Notes: generated by a model from the letters alone, not told the origin. DNA of 64,000 bases from Populus alba (GCF_005239225.2 NC_133284.1:50872697-50936696); one strand, 5' to 3'; positions 1-11,263 are shown, numbered from the stretch's first letter. Numbers and translations: made by a program.

Positions 1-551
1 AGGTCACCCATCACAATGAGACCATACTTTTCTGGGTAGGTCACCCATAAGAATGAGACCATTCTCCATTTTTTTGTTTATCTGGGTAGGTCACCCATAA
101 GAATGAGGCCATTCCTTCCCCTGGGTAGGTCACCCAAAGAATGAGACACTCTTCCTTTTTCTGGGCAGGTCACCCATCACAATGAGACCATACTTTTCTG
201 GGTAGGTCACCCATAAGAATGAGACCATTCTCCATTTTTTTGTTTATCTGGGTAGGTCACCCATAAGAATGAGGCCATTCCTTCCCCTGGGTAGGTCACC
301 CAAAGAATGAGACCACTCTTCCTTTTTCTGGGTAGGTCACCCATCACAATGAGACCACTCTTCCTTTTTTCTGGGTAGGTCACCCATCACAATGAGACCA
401 TATTTTCTGGGTAGGTCACCCATAAGAATGAGACCATTCTCCATTTTTTTTTTTATCTGGGTAGGTCACCCATAATAATGAGGCCATCCTTTCCCCTGGG
501 TAGGTCACCCAAAGAATGAGACCACTCTTTCTCTTTTCCACTCGGGCAGGT
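1..551 (+). repeat. Higher-order tandem array in the 3' internal region of an LTR retrotransposon
   Basis: The array is built from about 40-50 bp monomers, each centred on tgggtaggtcaccca, which is a short inverted repeat (tgggt/accca around aggtc). Four monomers with distinct spacers (cacaatgagacc, aagaatgagacc, aagaatgaggcc, aaagaatgag) form a higher-order unit of about 167 bp. Units start near 1, 167 and 377, and an extra monomer at 334-376 makes the array slightly irregular. It runs off the left edge. It lies upstream of a polypurine tract and 3' LTR, which is where Tat/Ogre elements carry a hypervariable 3' untranslated region. No ORF crosses it. Confidence 0.9.
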
Positions 552-895
552 CACCCATCATAATGAGACCACACACACATTTTTGTATTGGTTATGAGTA
601 AAGGAATCGCCGGATGGGATTCCTGGTTAAAGAAGATCACTAGATAGGATCTCGGATGGATTTTCATGTTGATCAAACTAAAATAAGAATTCAGAGGATC
701 GCCGGATAAGGATCTCGAGATGACTAAGTTTCGATCATGGTTTTTTGGGGCCAAGGAGGATTGTTATAAAGGACAAAGTTTCAGATCAATCAAGCTTCGA
801 CCAGATCAGTTTCGGGAGTTCCGTTTTGGGTTTATCTTTATAAACACTTACTGCGCAAAACCCATGCTCCGTAAGCATTATAAAGAGGGGGCATC
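552..895 (+). mobile_element. 3' internal (non-coding) tail of the left LTR retrotransposon
   Basis: This stretch joins the tandem array to the LTR. It holds short imperfect repeats around the motif gatcgccggat (near 604, 678 and 697) and no credible ORF. A 70-residue reading frame at 720-932 crosses into the LTR and is chance. The segment ends in the polypurine tract. It is assigned to the element because the 3' LTR follows immediately. Confidence 0.7.
882..891 (+). other. Polypurine tract (plus-strand primer site) of the left retrotransposon
   Basis: The tract aaagaggggg ends four bases before the TG that opens the LTR at 896. Position and composition match the plus-strand priming site of LTR retrotransposons. 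This fixes the element's orientation as plus and shows that the following LTR is the 3' LTR. Confidence 0.75.
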
Positions 896-1554
896 TGTTG
901 TAACCCATTTTTTGGGTCCCCATGAAAAATAAAATAAATAGCCAAAAGAGGTTAGAAAAATAACAGGAGGCAGAATCGCCCGAAAAAAAGTCAGAAAATT
1001 GGTCAAGGAATTTAAAAATACAAGGATTAAATTTTTGACAGTATATTCTTGAAGGATGAAAGCCCTATTGAGAAGGAAAATTTGAATTTTGAGGAGAAAA
1101 GCCCAAATTTGGATGTTTATGGACTTAATTGGGTTTTTATGGACTTAATTGGATTTTTATTTGAATTTATAGAAGATTTGATTGCAAGAAAAATTGATTT
1201 TTGAGTCAATTTAGGCTTTAATTTGAAGAAATTTAAGTTCTGGGGCCAAAATATATTTTTTAGGAATTTATTGGGTCAAATCAGGGGTTTAATTGCATAA
1301 ATATTGAAGTTTAAGGGCCAATTAGGGATTTAATTAAGAAAATCCGAAACCAGGGACCAAATTGGAAGAGGCGCGTAAATGGAGGGGCTGTTTTGCTTTG
1401 GATCAGGGGCCTAATTGAAGAAATTGAAAGTTTATTAATCAATTGAGGGCTAAATTGTGAAAATCAGAGACCAAGGACCAAAGTGAAAAAGGCGGCCAAC
1501 AAGAGGGGCGGGGACCGAGTTCGGAGGACTGATTTGAAGTTTGACCCATTTAAA

Positions 1555-1667
1555 TGAAACGGCGCGTTTTATCCAAAACGACGCCGTTTCATATATATAT
1601 AAAAAAAAAAAAAAAAAAAAAAAAAAAGGGAAAGACCAGAACGGTGTCGTTTTGAACGACACTGTTC
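1555..1667. promoter_or_regulatory. Two hairpins built on an AACGAC(A/G)C(C/T)GTT core, upstream of the LTR TATA box
   Basis: The first hairpin has arms 1555-1564 and 1582-1591 (tgaaacggcg / cgccgtttca), with a second nested pair cgtttt/aaaacg inside. The second has 13-bp arms at 1639-1651 and 1655-1667 with one mismatch and a 3-nt loop. They flank a TA run and a poly-A run. They sit about 185-295 bp upstream of the TATA box, in the U3 part of the LTR, so a cis-regulatory role is plausible but inferred. Confidence 0.55.
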
Positions 1668-1849
1668 ATCTTCTTCCTTTCCCCCGCATAAACAGAAACA
1701 GAGACAAAACCATTTTTTGCTTTTTTTTCAAAACTTCCCGCCTCTCTCTCCTCGCCCCCACCACCACCACCGAAAGCATCAATGGCCGACCAGCCGTTGC
1801 GTGATTGAAGGCGCACTAACGAAAGGCACGCCGGTTCCCTTTTTTTTCT

Positions 1850-1857
1850 TATAAATA
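1850..1857 (+). promoter_or_regulatory. TATA box of the left LTR
   Basis: The motif tataaata lies in the LTR, followed by a purine-rich (gagagag) leader typical of a transcript start region. It would place the U3/R boundary near 1880. Confidence 0.6.
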
Positions 1858-2166
1858 GAGAGAGGCCGAGAGAGAGGAGGACCCGAGGATAGAGGGAGAA
1901 GAGAAATAACGCACGAAGGAGAGGGGAGAAGAGAAACAAACCGAAAGCAAGAAAGAACGAAACCAAAAACAGAAAAAAAACCGAAGGGAGGAGAGAGAGA
2001 GGAGACCGAAGAGAGAGAGAACCAACGAGAGAGAGGCAACACCACAGCGCCGCCGTCCTCGAGGCCACGACACCGCAGCGACACCGCAGCTCCACCAACG
2101 ATCGCCTCCACGCCAGGTGCACACTTCTTCCCTCCCCTGCATTTTTTTTTTATCATAGCCATTTTT

Positions 2167-2220
2167 GCCTCCTGCATGTAGCATGCAGGAGGCGGGGGGG
2201 AGAAAAATAATTCTCCCCCC
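2167..2220. repeat. Back-to-back perfect hairpins in the LTR
   Basis: Hairpin 1 has 12-bp perfect arms (gcctcctgcatg at 2167-2178 and its complement at 2182-2193) with a 3-nt loop. Hairpin 2 has 10-bp perfect arms (ggggggagaa at 2195-2204 and ttctcccccc at 2211-2220) with a 6-nt loop. Only one base separates them. Confidence 0.8.
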
Positions 2221-2247
2221 CTGGGCCATAAGATGCTGGGCCAGCCC

Positions 2248-2445
2248 GATGCTGGCCCAGCCTTGCAAGCCAAGACCGGCCCACGTTAGCTTTGGGCTGA
2301 GACCGGCACACCTTAGTCTTGGGCCGAGACCGGCCCACCTAAGTCTTAGGCCGAGACCGGCCCAATATCATTACGGGCCGAGACCGGCCCGCCCCCCCTT
2401 TTTTTGGGCTGAGCCTGGCCCATTTATTTGGGCCGGCCCAGCCCT
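2248..2445 (+). repeat. GC-rich tandem repeat in the LTR (core gggccgagaccggccca)
   Basis: At least six degenerate units of about 26-30 bp share the core ggg-c-ga-gaccggccc, separated by (c)ttagtctt-type spacers. The units are internally palindromic around ggcc. The block is strikingly GC-rich compared with the AT-rich surroundings and with the TA-rich run that follows (2446-2510). The apparent ORFs across it on both strands are low-complexity translations of the repeat. Confidence 0.75.
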
Positions 2446-3476
2446 ATAATATATATATTATATATATATATGTGTGTATATATGTTATATATATATATAA
2501 AATATATTTATATATAAAAAAATATTTTAAAAAAAAAATCTTTAAAAATATTGTGATTTTTCGGCATTTTTTTGTCAAAGTGGTTTTAATGTTGGTTTGT
2601 ATTTTTATACTGTAAAGATACAAAACCAGTGTTAAAAAATACCCGATTTTCGTCAAACATCAAAGATTTTTTTTAAATAACAAATGTTTTTGCCTTCAAA
2701 AAAAATTTCTAAAAAGTCCCTAAAAATATTGTTGATTTTTTCTGCATATTTTTAGCAAAGAGGATTAATATTGGGTTGTATTTTTATACCGTAAGGATAC
2801 AAGCTCAGTATTAAAACACCCGATTTTCGTCAAAGCAAAAAAAATAATAATATTTTCCAAAAATTGTTTTTGTTTTAAAATACGGCCTAGTATCTCCAAT
2901 ATATATATATAAAATATTATAACATCATATTTTCATACAACAAAGAAAATATTCAAAACAATATATGTATTAACATGCATTTTGGGCTTTAATAACCAGT
3001 TTATTCAAGCCATGAGAACTAGGCCAATATTTCAAAAATTCTAAAAAAATCTTTTTTGCTTTCTTTTAGTATTTGGGATTACGAATTTATACGTAAAAAC
3101 GTATTCCTAAATATTATTAATAAAGTTTGGTATAGACGTTAGAACAATTAGGATTTTACCCGATAAGATAAAAGACCTTTCTTACCGAGGAGGATTTTTT
3201 CTTGAACCATAAACAGACCAACGACTAGAAGTATAATAACACCTTAGTTTTTATCAGATAATAAAACAATGCAGCTTACCTTAGGTAGGGCGTATTTGGG
3301 GTGCTAATACCTTCCCTTTACGCAACCAGTCTCCGTACCCGATCTCTGAGACCAGTTAGGGTTCCTAGTGACCGAAATACTAGGTGGCGACTCCAAAGAA
3401 CCAAATAATAAAAATTTTCGCCAGTCGAACCCGCAATTGAAAAATGGGTAGATGTATATTTTTTTAGGGTGCGACA

Positions 3477-4440
3477 TACACAATAGCTTTATCTAATGAA
3501 ACTGATTTGGTTTCAATTTTATTACGTTAATTTTACACACTCATTTCCTCGAAATGTCTATCTTTTTTTTATAGTTCATAGATCTCTGTGCTTTTTCCAT
3601 AAAACAAAGAGAGAAATACTTTTTTTTTCCCTTCTCAAAACCAATAAAAAGAATTTCATTAGTGAAAGATAGCATACCATCGATGTAACGAATACATTGA
3701 AACAAAATAGTTTACACTTACGAGTTTAAAGCAGCAATTACCCCAAAAATACAAATTTATGACATAATTATGATAAAACGCATAATATAAAGATAATGAC
3801 AAACAAATAAAATTAAGAATAATATGCACAAGTGAGAAGATGTCAATTCCCTATCATGTTTTCACGAGGACAATAATATAATGGTCAATAATGATTACAA
3901 TAATGTTTTAAGAAGTTTGCATGTTATATTAATAACAAAGGTTCTCTCGACTTTTTTTTTCATTTTAAAAAATAAAATAATTTGAATGATTACTTAGATA
4001 TTTCACAAGTATTTTTTAAAAAAAACTAAATTTTATTTATTTATTTATTTTAAATCAATAGTTTTTTAATATTTTTTTTATTATTTTGATGTGTTGATGT
4101 CAAAAATTATTTTTTAAAAAATATATATTATTGTGATGTATTTCCGAAAAAAAAAAACACTTTGAAAATCAATCAGTATCACACTCCTAAACATACATTG
4201 AATTCATGGGTTATTGGATTATTGCCTCAATTTAGATTAATTAATTTTATTAAAGAAGCTTTTTTTTTCCTTTTATTTTTTTTTTTAATTTTAAGTGGAT
4301 TAAATCTAGATCAGATCCTTTGATATGAGTAGCAGTCATCAAGGTGAAAGAAGTAGGAAATCTACAACCAGCAACAATCAGAAGATATCAGGGAACTAAA
4401 ATTAACCCTCTAATAATTAAACATCTTGGGAGTACCCTAG
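3477..4440 (-). repeat. Third copy of the NLR upstream flank, cut by the retrotransposon
   Basis: Starting exactly at the LTR boundary, the sequence (tacacaatagctttatctaa and onward) matches the regions beginning at 21753 and near 37504, which lie about 260 bp upstream of the two NLR start codons. Downstream, the block with tcaattccctatcatgtttt (about 3845) and ggaaatctacaaccagcaac (4357) matches 23275-23880 and 39075-41080. Strand is given as minus because the related genes read leftward. The gene itself would lie left of the retrotransposon, outside the window. Confidence 0.8.
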
Positions 4441-5390
4441 AAATCCTTTGATATTTTAATTGCTCATTTAAACCATATCAATCATTAAGTAGTTCATCTA
4501 ACGTTAGTGTCTTATGATCTAGTTTCTATCTACCTTTCTAATTAAATCATGTAAATTTTGAAGAATCTTTTAATTATATTATTAAATCTGGTTTAATAAG
4601 TTAATTATAAAATCATGCAATTTAGTTTTTTTATCTAACTTTCTAATTAAATCATGTAAAAGTTAGATTAAATTAAATTGATTGATTTTATGGATTAAAA
4701 TATAATTTTAATAACTGGTAAAAACATGACTTAATTTTTAATAAAAACTTTTTAAATGATAGCTTTTTTTAAAAAAATATATATACCATCAAACTACATG
4801 GGTGTTATCAATTTTGCACCCAATTTATTTTTTATATTAATTTTATTACTAAATTATTTTGATTTTTCAATTAAGGATTTATGTTACAATTACCTAAAAA
4901 ATTAAGTATTTTACAAATTAATATCATTGGGAGTGTCCCATAAATCCTTTGATATTTTAATTGCTAATTTAAAACATATCGTTCATGAAGTAGTACAGCT
5001 AGTTTATTGAACTGTTATTCATTGGATAATTGTTTTTAAAATGTAAAAAAATATTAAAAGTATGAAGAATCTTTTAATTATATTATTGATTTAATAAGTT
5101 AATTCTATAATTTAGTTTTTTTTTATCTAACTCAAGTTTTAAATTAAATCATGTAAAAGTTAGTTTAAATTAAATTAATTAATTTTATGGATCAAAACAC
5201 AATCTTAATGATTGGTAAAAATATGACTTTTTAATAAAACTTTCAAAATGATAGCTTTTAAAAAAATATATGTATACACACACACACACAAACACACACC
5301 ATTAAACTACATGGGTGTTATCAATTTTGCACCCAATTTATTTTTTATATTAATTTTATTACTAAACTATTTTAACTTTTCATAGAAAGT
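4428..5390. repeat. Two tandem copies of a roughly 490-bp AT-rich segment
   Basis: Copy 1 starts near 4428 and copy 2 near 4927, both with gggagt-(a/g)-(c/t)cc followed by aaatcctttgatattttaat. Both copies end with aaactacatgggtgttatca (about 4790 and 5305). A (CA)n run near 5276-5298 distinguishes copy 2. A single copy of the same segment is present at about 41150-41600, so the duplication happened only in the left-hand unit. Confidence 0.7.
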
Positions 5391-6479
5391 AAACAATAAA
5401 AATAGCGTGAGTCTCAACATAGATTAACTTGCCAAATTAGCAACCAAGGTCACGAGATTGTGATAACTTTCTAAAAAATAAATAAAAAATAAATTATAAA
5501 TCTGAATTTTCAATAAACTTATTGTTAAAGGTTGAAATTGAAAAAAAAAATCAATCTAAAAATATTATATAATAAAAGACTTGAGTCTTCACGACTTAAT
5601 TCGCAAAACACGTGAGCTGAGTCATAAAATCAGGATAACATCATAAAAAACAAACCAAAATAAATCATGAAGCTTAATTCATAATCAACCCAATATTGAA
5701 TGATAAAATTGAAAAAAAATACCAATTATAAAAAGACCAAAAAAAAAAAATTGAGCTAACTCGTCAATCTCGTAATACGAGTTATTAGACTTAGCTAACC
5801 ATATATAAAGCAAACTATGATAAATTATTAAGCCTAGCCTCCAATAAACTAAATGTTGAAATATGAAATTAGGAAAATAATATATACATTTAGAAAACAA
5901 AAAACAAAATTAAAAAACATTATTGGAATGAATAGTGAATTCACCACCTCTTTTAGTTTATAGTGTAAAGAAACTGAACTAACCATATATAAAGCAAACC
6001 ATAATAAATTATTAAACCCGGTCTCTAATAAACTAAATGTTGAAATATAAAAATATAAAAAGAAATATAGATTTAGAAAAAAAAAAAACAAGTAAAAAAA
6101 AACACTATTGACGATGCATTTTTTTTTTTAAATTTAAGATTTTGATCATTGACTTGAGATAAAAAAAAGAAAAGAAATGAAAAAAAAAACCTAAGTCAAA
6201 CTTGGTAAATCTATTGAATCGATGACTTGAGATATAATATCACGATAACTCTATAGAAAAAAAAAAGTGAAAAAAAATATACCAATTTTCAAAAAATTTA
6301 ATTTAAAAAACAAAATTCTCTCATGTATTGCCTCAATTTAAATACAAGAGGATGAAATTAAAAAAATTAATTTAATTAAAAAAAATCCTTTTAAAGAAGC
6401 AAAATTTAACAAAGATTGAAAGAAAAAACTTCGAGGCAACCCTTGTTATTTTAAAAAGAAAGATAAATCCTATAAAAAG
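5391..6479. repeat. AT-rich flank colinear with about 41610-42710
   Basis: No gene is visible. The stretch is colinear with the far upstream flank of NLR copy B: for example gtgagtctcaaca near 5407 matches 41626, and the recurring aaccatatataaagcaaac at 5797 and 5981 matches 42010 and 42214. Two internal units of about 185 bp share that phrase and a following aataaactaaatgttgaa. Apparent Phe-rich reading frames on the minus strand reflect A-rich sequence. Confidence 0.65.
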
Positions 6480-8480
6480 AGAGTAAAAAAAGAATGTTAT
6501 AGGTTGAAATAAGAAAAAAGAAAAGAGATTAAAAAAAGAAGCAAAACACCAAAGAAGCCCGAGTGAACCCTATAAACTCGGGTTAAAGTCTCAAACCCGC
6601 AATCCATTAAATTATTGACCCAAGCTCAACGCAGGAGCTCAAAACCTAAAAAATTAAATGTTGGAAGATAAAATCAATCAATTTAATTCAATTTAAAAAT
6701 AAAATTCCTTCATAAAAACTAAATTCAACAAAGACAAAAAAAAAAAAAAACAAAACAAAACAAGGCAATCTACGTTATTTTTAAAAAGATTAAAAAACAC
6801 CATATAAAGTGAATTAAGAAATAACAAAATGCTGGAGGATGAAAAAAAAAAGTGAAAAAAAAACAACGAAATTGGGGTCAATCTCTTAAACCAATAAACC
6901 GTTAAATTTTAGACCCGGACTCAACTAAGAAGCTAAAGACCCGACTAATTAAATGTTGGAGGATGACATAATAGTAAAAATCAATCTAAAAAAATCTTGC
7001 AAGGTAAAAAAATACAATAATAAAAAAGGATTAGATTTAACAAGAAAAAAACTAAAAAATAATGACATTGAAAAAAAAACAATTGTAAAAACCATCTGAA
7101 ATTGAAAACAATTCTTAATTTAGTAGACTATTCTAAATAAAAAACAATGCGACAAAGATAATAAGGATGAAATTGAAAAAACCACATAATTTCATATAAT
7201 TTCATAAAGTATTCTAAATTTAACAAATTATAATAAAGAGAATAGGGATGAAACCATAAGTACAATAAACTTTAGGGACTAATTTGATTTTTTAATCCCA
7301 ACACGAAAATCGAGTAGGAAAGAAGGGAAAAAAACAAAAGGTCACACCAACCACTATAGTGCTACATGCGTCATTGATTCGTGGGGGGTGGGACGTTGAG
7401 ATTCTTCGGAAGCCTCCCTGGAATCACTATTTTGGCTATTGAATGACACTGCACACACCGTTCGGAGGTGGCAAACATTGTTCATATGATTCTGTTTTTT
7501 TTTTTTAAAAAAAATTATTTTTTAATTTACCAAATTATTTTATTATCTCCAATGACACCCAATAACTACTAAATGACCACATCTAGTGACAAAAATGTGT
7601 TAGAGTAAAAAATAATTGTTTTAAATTTTCAGGGGCAATAAAGTAACATGTTGAAAAATCAAGTCAAGGATTAATAAGCCCTTCCCTTGTGCAAGCTTGT
7701 TTTTCAAGGGTAATTAAATCATCACATTGTGCAAAGAAAATGCAAGAATATCATTTAGCCCTTCCCTTTGAAATAATGACCAATGTGTCCCATGGAAAAA
7801 ACCATTATATCTCTAAATTCAAGGCATGCTACTTTGCTCATTAAATGGTAAGTGAAAGGCTGCTATCTTTTAGTATATAGTATAATATAAAAGAAAAACT
7901 TGTTAATTTAATTTTTGATTTAAATTAATAACTTTTGAAACTGTATTTAATTTTAAAAAATATTAAATTAATGTTGTTAATTAAATTTTAGGTATTTTTT
8001 AATGATTTTGAAGTGTTTTTTAATTGAAAAAATTATTTTAATACATTTTTAATTGAAAAATATTTTTGTTAAATCATTCTACACCACATTACCAAACATA
8101 CAATAATGATAGCTTTTATAGTTGCGATTTGAAAAAATAAATTTAACAAAAACACTTTTAGTTGCGATTTTTTTTTTGTTTCTAAATATATTTGGTTAAA
8201 AGTATTCTAAGATAACTTTTGCATGTAAAATAGATAAAAAAACGAATAAAAAATAACCCAGTGACATACGCGCTTACTTTTTATTTCATTTTAATCAAAT
8301 TTCAGGCTGGCTCTTCTGCTTCCCTTCTCTAGTCTATCTACTCTAGAAACTCGTCTGATCAAGCATTTTATCTTCCAGCAATTATGTACGACGTACAATG
8401 CAAAAAATCAGAAGTTAATTAGTAACACATGGCTAACAGTCTTTAAGACTTTGACATCATTTCAACAATATAAAAAAGGG
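6480..8480. repeat. Segment duplicated at about 11860-13560
   Basis: The block contains accctataaactcgggttaa (6568), a GC-richer patch (7340-7480: cctccctggaatcac, gcacacaccgttcggaggtg) and a tail with acacatggctaacagtcttt (8426). All recur in the same order about 5.1-5.4 kb further right. Neither copy has a conserved ORF, and the two diverge by indels in A-runs. The first part also matches about 42710-42880. Confidence 0.7.
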
Positions 8481-9708
8481 TAATAACCTTTATAAACTCT
8501 ATGAATAAGAACATGTATTTTATAACGAGAATCTCATTAGATTCAAGCCTGGTAAATCTTATATCGATGGTAATATATTTAATATCAGCCTTTTGTTATA
8601 GCATTGTTATATAAGACAGAATAATAACTCTTTGAATCACATAACATGCATCCGTTAACCTTTTTTTTTTTTTTTATTAAACATGTTTCTTAAGTTTCAA
8701 TTTTCTATTATTTTTAAAACTATTTTAAATAAAAAAAAATAATAAGCAATTAATTATAAAGATAATTCTTAGAAATGTATAAAAAAGTTATACATAAATT
8801 TGTGTGAAGGGATAGTATTTTTATGTGTGTCCCCCTTAACTACGAATCATCATGGCTTTGCCTATGAGAATAGTCACCAGGCTGTTTTCTTTCTTGTTCA
8901 TCAAATTTTTTTCTTTTGAGTGAGTGAGTGAGTGAGTGAGTGAGTGAGTAGGTTTACCAAAGAAGTTTTGGAATTTATATTCAAGTATAAAAATCAAGTT
9001 GATATTCTTATATTTCCTCTCAAGTAAAGAATGGTTACTCTAGGTGTGCCGAGGAGATAGATTTTTGCTTAATTACCCACATTAAATCTTATATGTCTAC
9101 TTTTTATTTGTTTTTTCTTTCCATTAAATTGAGTAGTTTGTACTTTGTAGTGTTGAATGTTGACTCTCGATTCGCATTTACCAACACTAAGGTGGCTGGT
9201 AGACTTTTTTTTTTATGAATAAAAGGTGGCTTACTGATATCTTATACTTGGTAAAATATAAATTTATTATCTACTTGATAAAGTATCAGGACGTTTTAGC
9301 ATGAATGATGTGCTTCTACGCAAAGATGATGGTTTTAGGTATGCTATAGATTAACAACTAGTTTTATTTTTCCCGTGTGTCAAATATTTGGAGAAAAGAG
9401 AGAAGATAATGCGACTTTTTGTTCATACTGATAATGCGATTGTTTTAAATATGTGCAAAAGGCAGAGAACATGCACGTAAAGCTGGACTTCAGGGCTATA
9501 TTGTTTTCTAAAACTGTTGAATTTCAAAGTAATCTGAAGATTGGTCATCGATCCTCGTACACTTTTGAATATGCCAATTATCAATATAATATTTCTAAAG
9601 AGTTAGCTGCACGTTTGAAAAGTTGCATAGGATTCTGATGCGAATTCACTTGTCCATATATATAAATCGATTTGAAATATGGTTTTGCGATAGAAATATA
9701 ATTTAGAT
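8481..9708. other. Unassigned AT-rich stretch with a (GTGA)n microsatellite
   Basis: No gene or clear element is recognised. A tetranucleotide run of about eight gtga/gagt units lies at 8918-8949. A 61-residue plus-strand reading frame at 9453-9638 contains a short ordered-looking stretch but matches nothing I know. The region near 9300-9420 could be a decayed retroelement remnant, but I cannot support that. Confidence 0.4.
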
Positions 9709-10728
9709 TCTATGCCCTGTTTGTTTCTTGGAAAGTAGTTTCCGGAAAACCATTTTCCAAATTTTCCTGTATTTGTTTGTCTTTAGGAAAGTTGGTCAAC
9801 GAAAAACAATTTTCGGTCAGCGGAAAACACTTTCCGGTCAACGAAAAACATTTTCCAGTCAATTTTAGTCAAAAAAAAAAATTAACTTGGTTTTCAGGAA
9901 AGTGTTTTCCTTTTCTGTGTTTGTTTTCCGGAAAGTGGTTTCCGGGAAAGTACTTTCCAAACTTTCTTGTGTTTGTTTGCTAGTAGGAAAGTTGGTCAAT
10001 GGAAAACACTTTCCAGTAAAAGAAAAATTTGGCTTGGTTTTCAGGAAAGTGTTTTCCTGAAAAATTTGAGGGGAAAACACTTTCCGGAGTTGTGAAAAAT
10101 TTAGAAATGTCATTATTTGCTGATTATATCAAATTTGATCCTCAAACTTTTGATTGCTATATATATTTTGTTTTGAATATTTATTTTTCAATTTCATCTC
10201 TTAAAATTTTATTTTTATATTAACTTTGGTCCTTATTTTTATAATTGCTATTTGCTTTTTTTCTTATCATTTTCTTATTGAAATTTTTTATTTATCAAAT
10301 TTGATCCTTATTCTTTTGATTGTTACTTATTTTATTTGAAATAATTTATGAAATGTTGATTATTATTATTTTAATTTCTTCATTTTTAATTTTTTTTAAT
10401 TTTTTAGATTTGATCCCTATTATTTTGATTATTATTTGTTTTATTTGAGATCATTTATGAAATTATATATTTTTTTTCAATTTCATTCTCATTCAACTTT
10501 TTAATTTGTAAGATTTGTTCCTCATTATTTTAATAAACTTGAGAAAAATAAAATATTAATAAGTTATTTTCCAGCTTATTTTCCATGACATAACCAAACA
10601 CTGAAAAATGTTTTCCAGTTCATTTTCTATAACACTACCAAACATCAGAAAATACTTTCTCGAAATTCACTTTCCCAGGAATTCACTTTCCAAAAAAAAT
10701 TCACTTTTCTTCAAACAAACGGAGCCTA
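9709..10728. mobile_element. Candidate non-autonomous inverted-repeat transposon, about 1.0 kb
   Basis: The left end (gccctgtttgtttcttgga) is an imperfect inverted match to the right end (tcaaacaaacggagcctag, read on the other strand). Subterminal regions at both ends are packed with the near-palindrome ggaaa-(a/g)-c/t-(a/g)-ctttcc: more than ten instances in 9730-10095 and several in 10570-10700. The centre is plain AT-rich DNA with repeated ttgatcc(t/c)-type phrases. I cannot define a clean target duplication (the flanks read ...ttcta and tagaaa...), so superfamily is open; the dense subterminal motif fits a hAT- or Harbinger-type transposase binding array. Confidence 0.5.
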
Positions 10729-11263
10729 GAAATTCATCTTCTTCCGCAGTACTGTCCAAACATCATCAATAAAGAATGATTTGGTAGTGGAGAGTGGGAC
10801 TGATTCTTGGCATATTTTATCTGATTATATGTTAGAAATCCATGAAGCGCAAAGGCACTCACACAACTTTTCATGGCGGTGCTCCCCAGTAGCTAGAGAC
10901 AAACATTTAAATAACTCAGGATAAGTTCACACTGGCTATGGTTTCTGTATTCCTTTTTTTATTTTTTCTGTCAAGAGCGGACCTCCTGACAATTAGCACA
11001 AATATACAATTATAATGATTTGTGTGAGGGCCAATCCTCTTCTTGCTTTCCTTGAAAACCTCCAAGAAATACCAGTAACCTTTCATGGTATTTGCTGAGC
11101 CAATCCACTTGTCAACTCGTTGGTTAATTTAAAGCTCATGGTGTTTCTACTTTTAAGCGCTCTCTCCCCCTTCTTTTTGTCTTTTTATTGACTGGTATTA
11201 ACCAAGAGTTTGATTAAATAAACCTTCCATAAATTTGACAGCACATGTTCTTCCCTCCAACAG
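10729..11263. other. Unassigned intergenic stretch
   Basis: I see no gene, repeat structure or recognisable element here. Base composition is slightly less AT-rich than its surroundings. Confidence 0.4.

Larger units (their letters stand above)
896..3476 (+). mobile_element. 3' LTR of a Tat/Ogre-like Ty3/gypsy retrotransposon (2581 bp)
   Basis: The LTR opens with tgttgtaaccc and closes with gggtgcgaca, so it has canonical TG...CA ends. The right-hand element's LTR (61433-62014) opens with tgttgctaccc and closes with the same gggtgcgaca. Both share a block around ggtgctaataccttccct followed by tggcgactcc near the 3' end (3277-3400 here), a signature I associate with the Tat/Ogre group. U3 holds a gently repetitive stretch (about 1090-1450), two hairpins, a poly-A run (1601-1627) and a TATA box. 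The middle holds GC-rich repeats. After the LTR the sequence tacac begins, which is the likely 5-bp target duplication; the other side is off-window. Family assignment is from motifs only. Confidence 0.85.

Noticed and set aside
1..551. CRISPR-like regularly spaced repeats
   Set aside because: The spacers are themselves repeated in a fixed order, the sequence is a plant retrotransposon 3' region, and no cas gene exists; it is a tandem array.
1589..2273. Three overlapping minus-strand ORFs of 139-177 residues
   Set aside because: They translate poly-A, gaga and GC-rich repeats of the LTR into Leu/Phe/Ser/Arg-rich low-complexity protein, in several frames at once.
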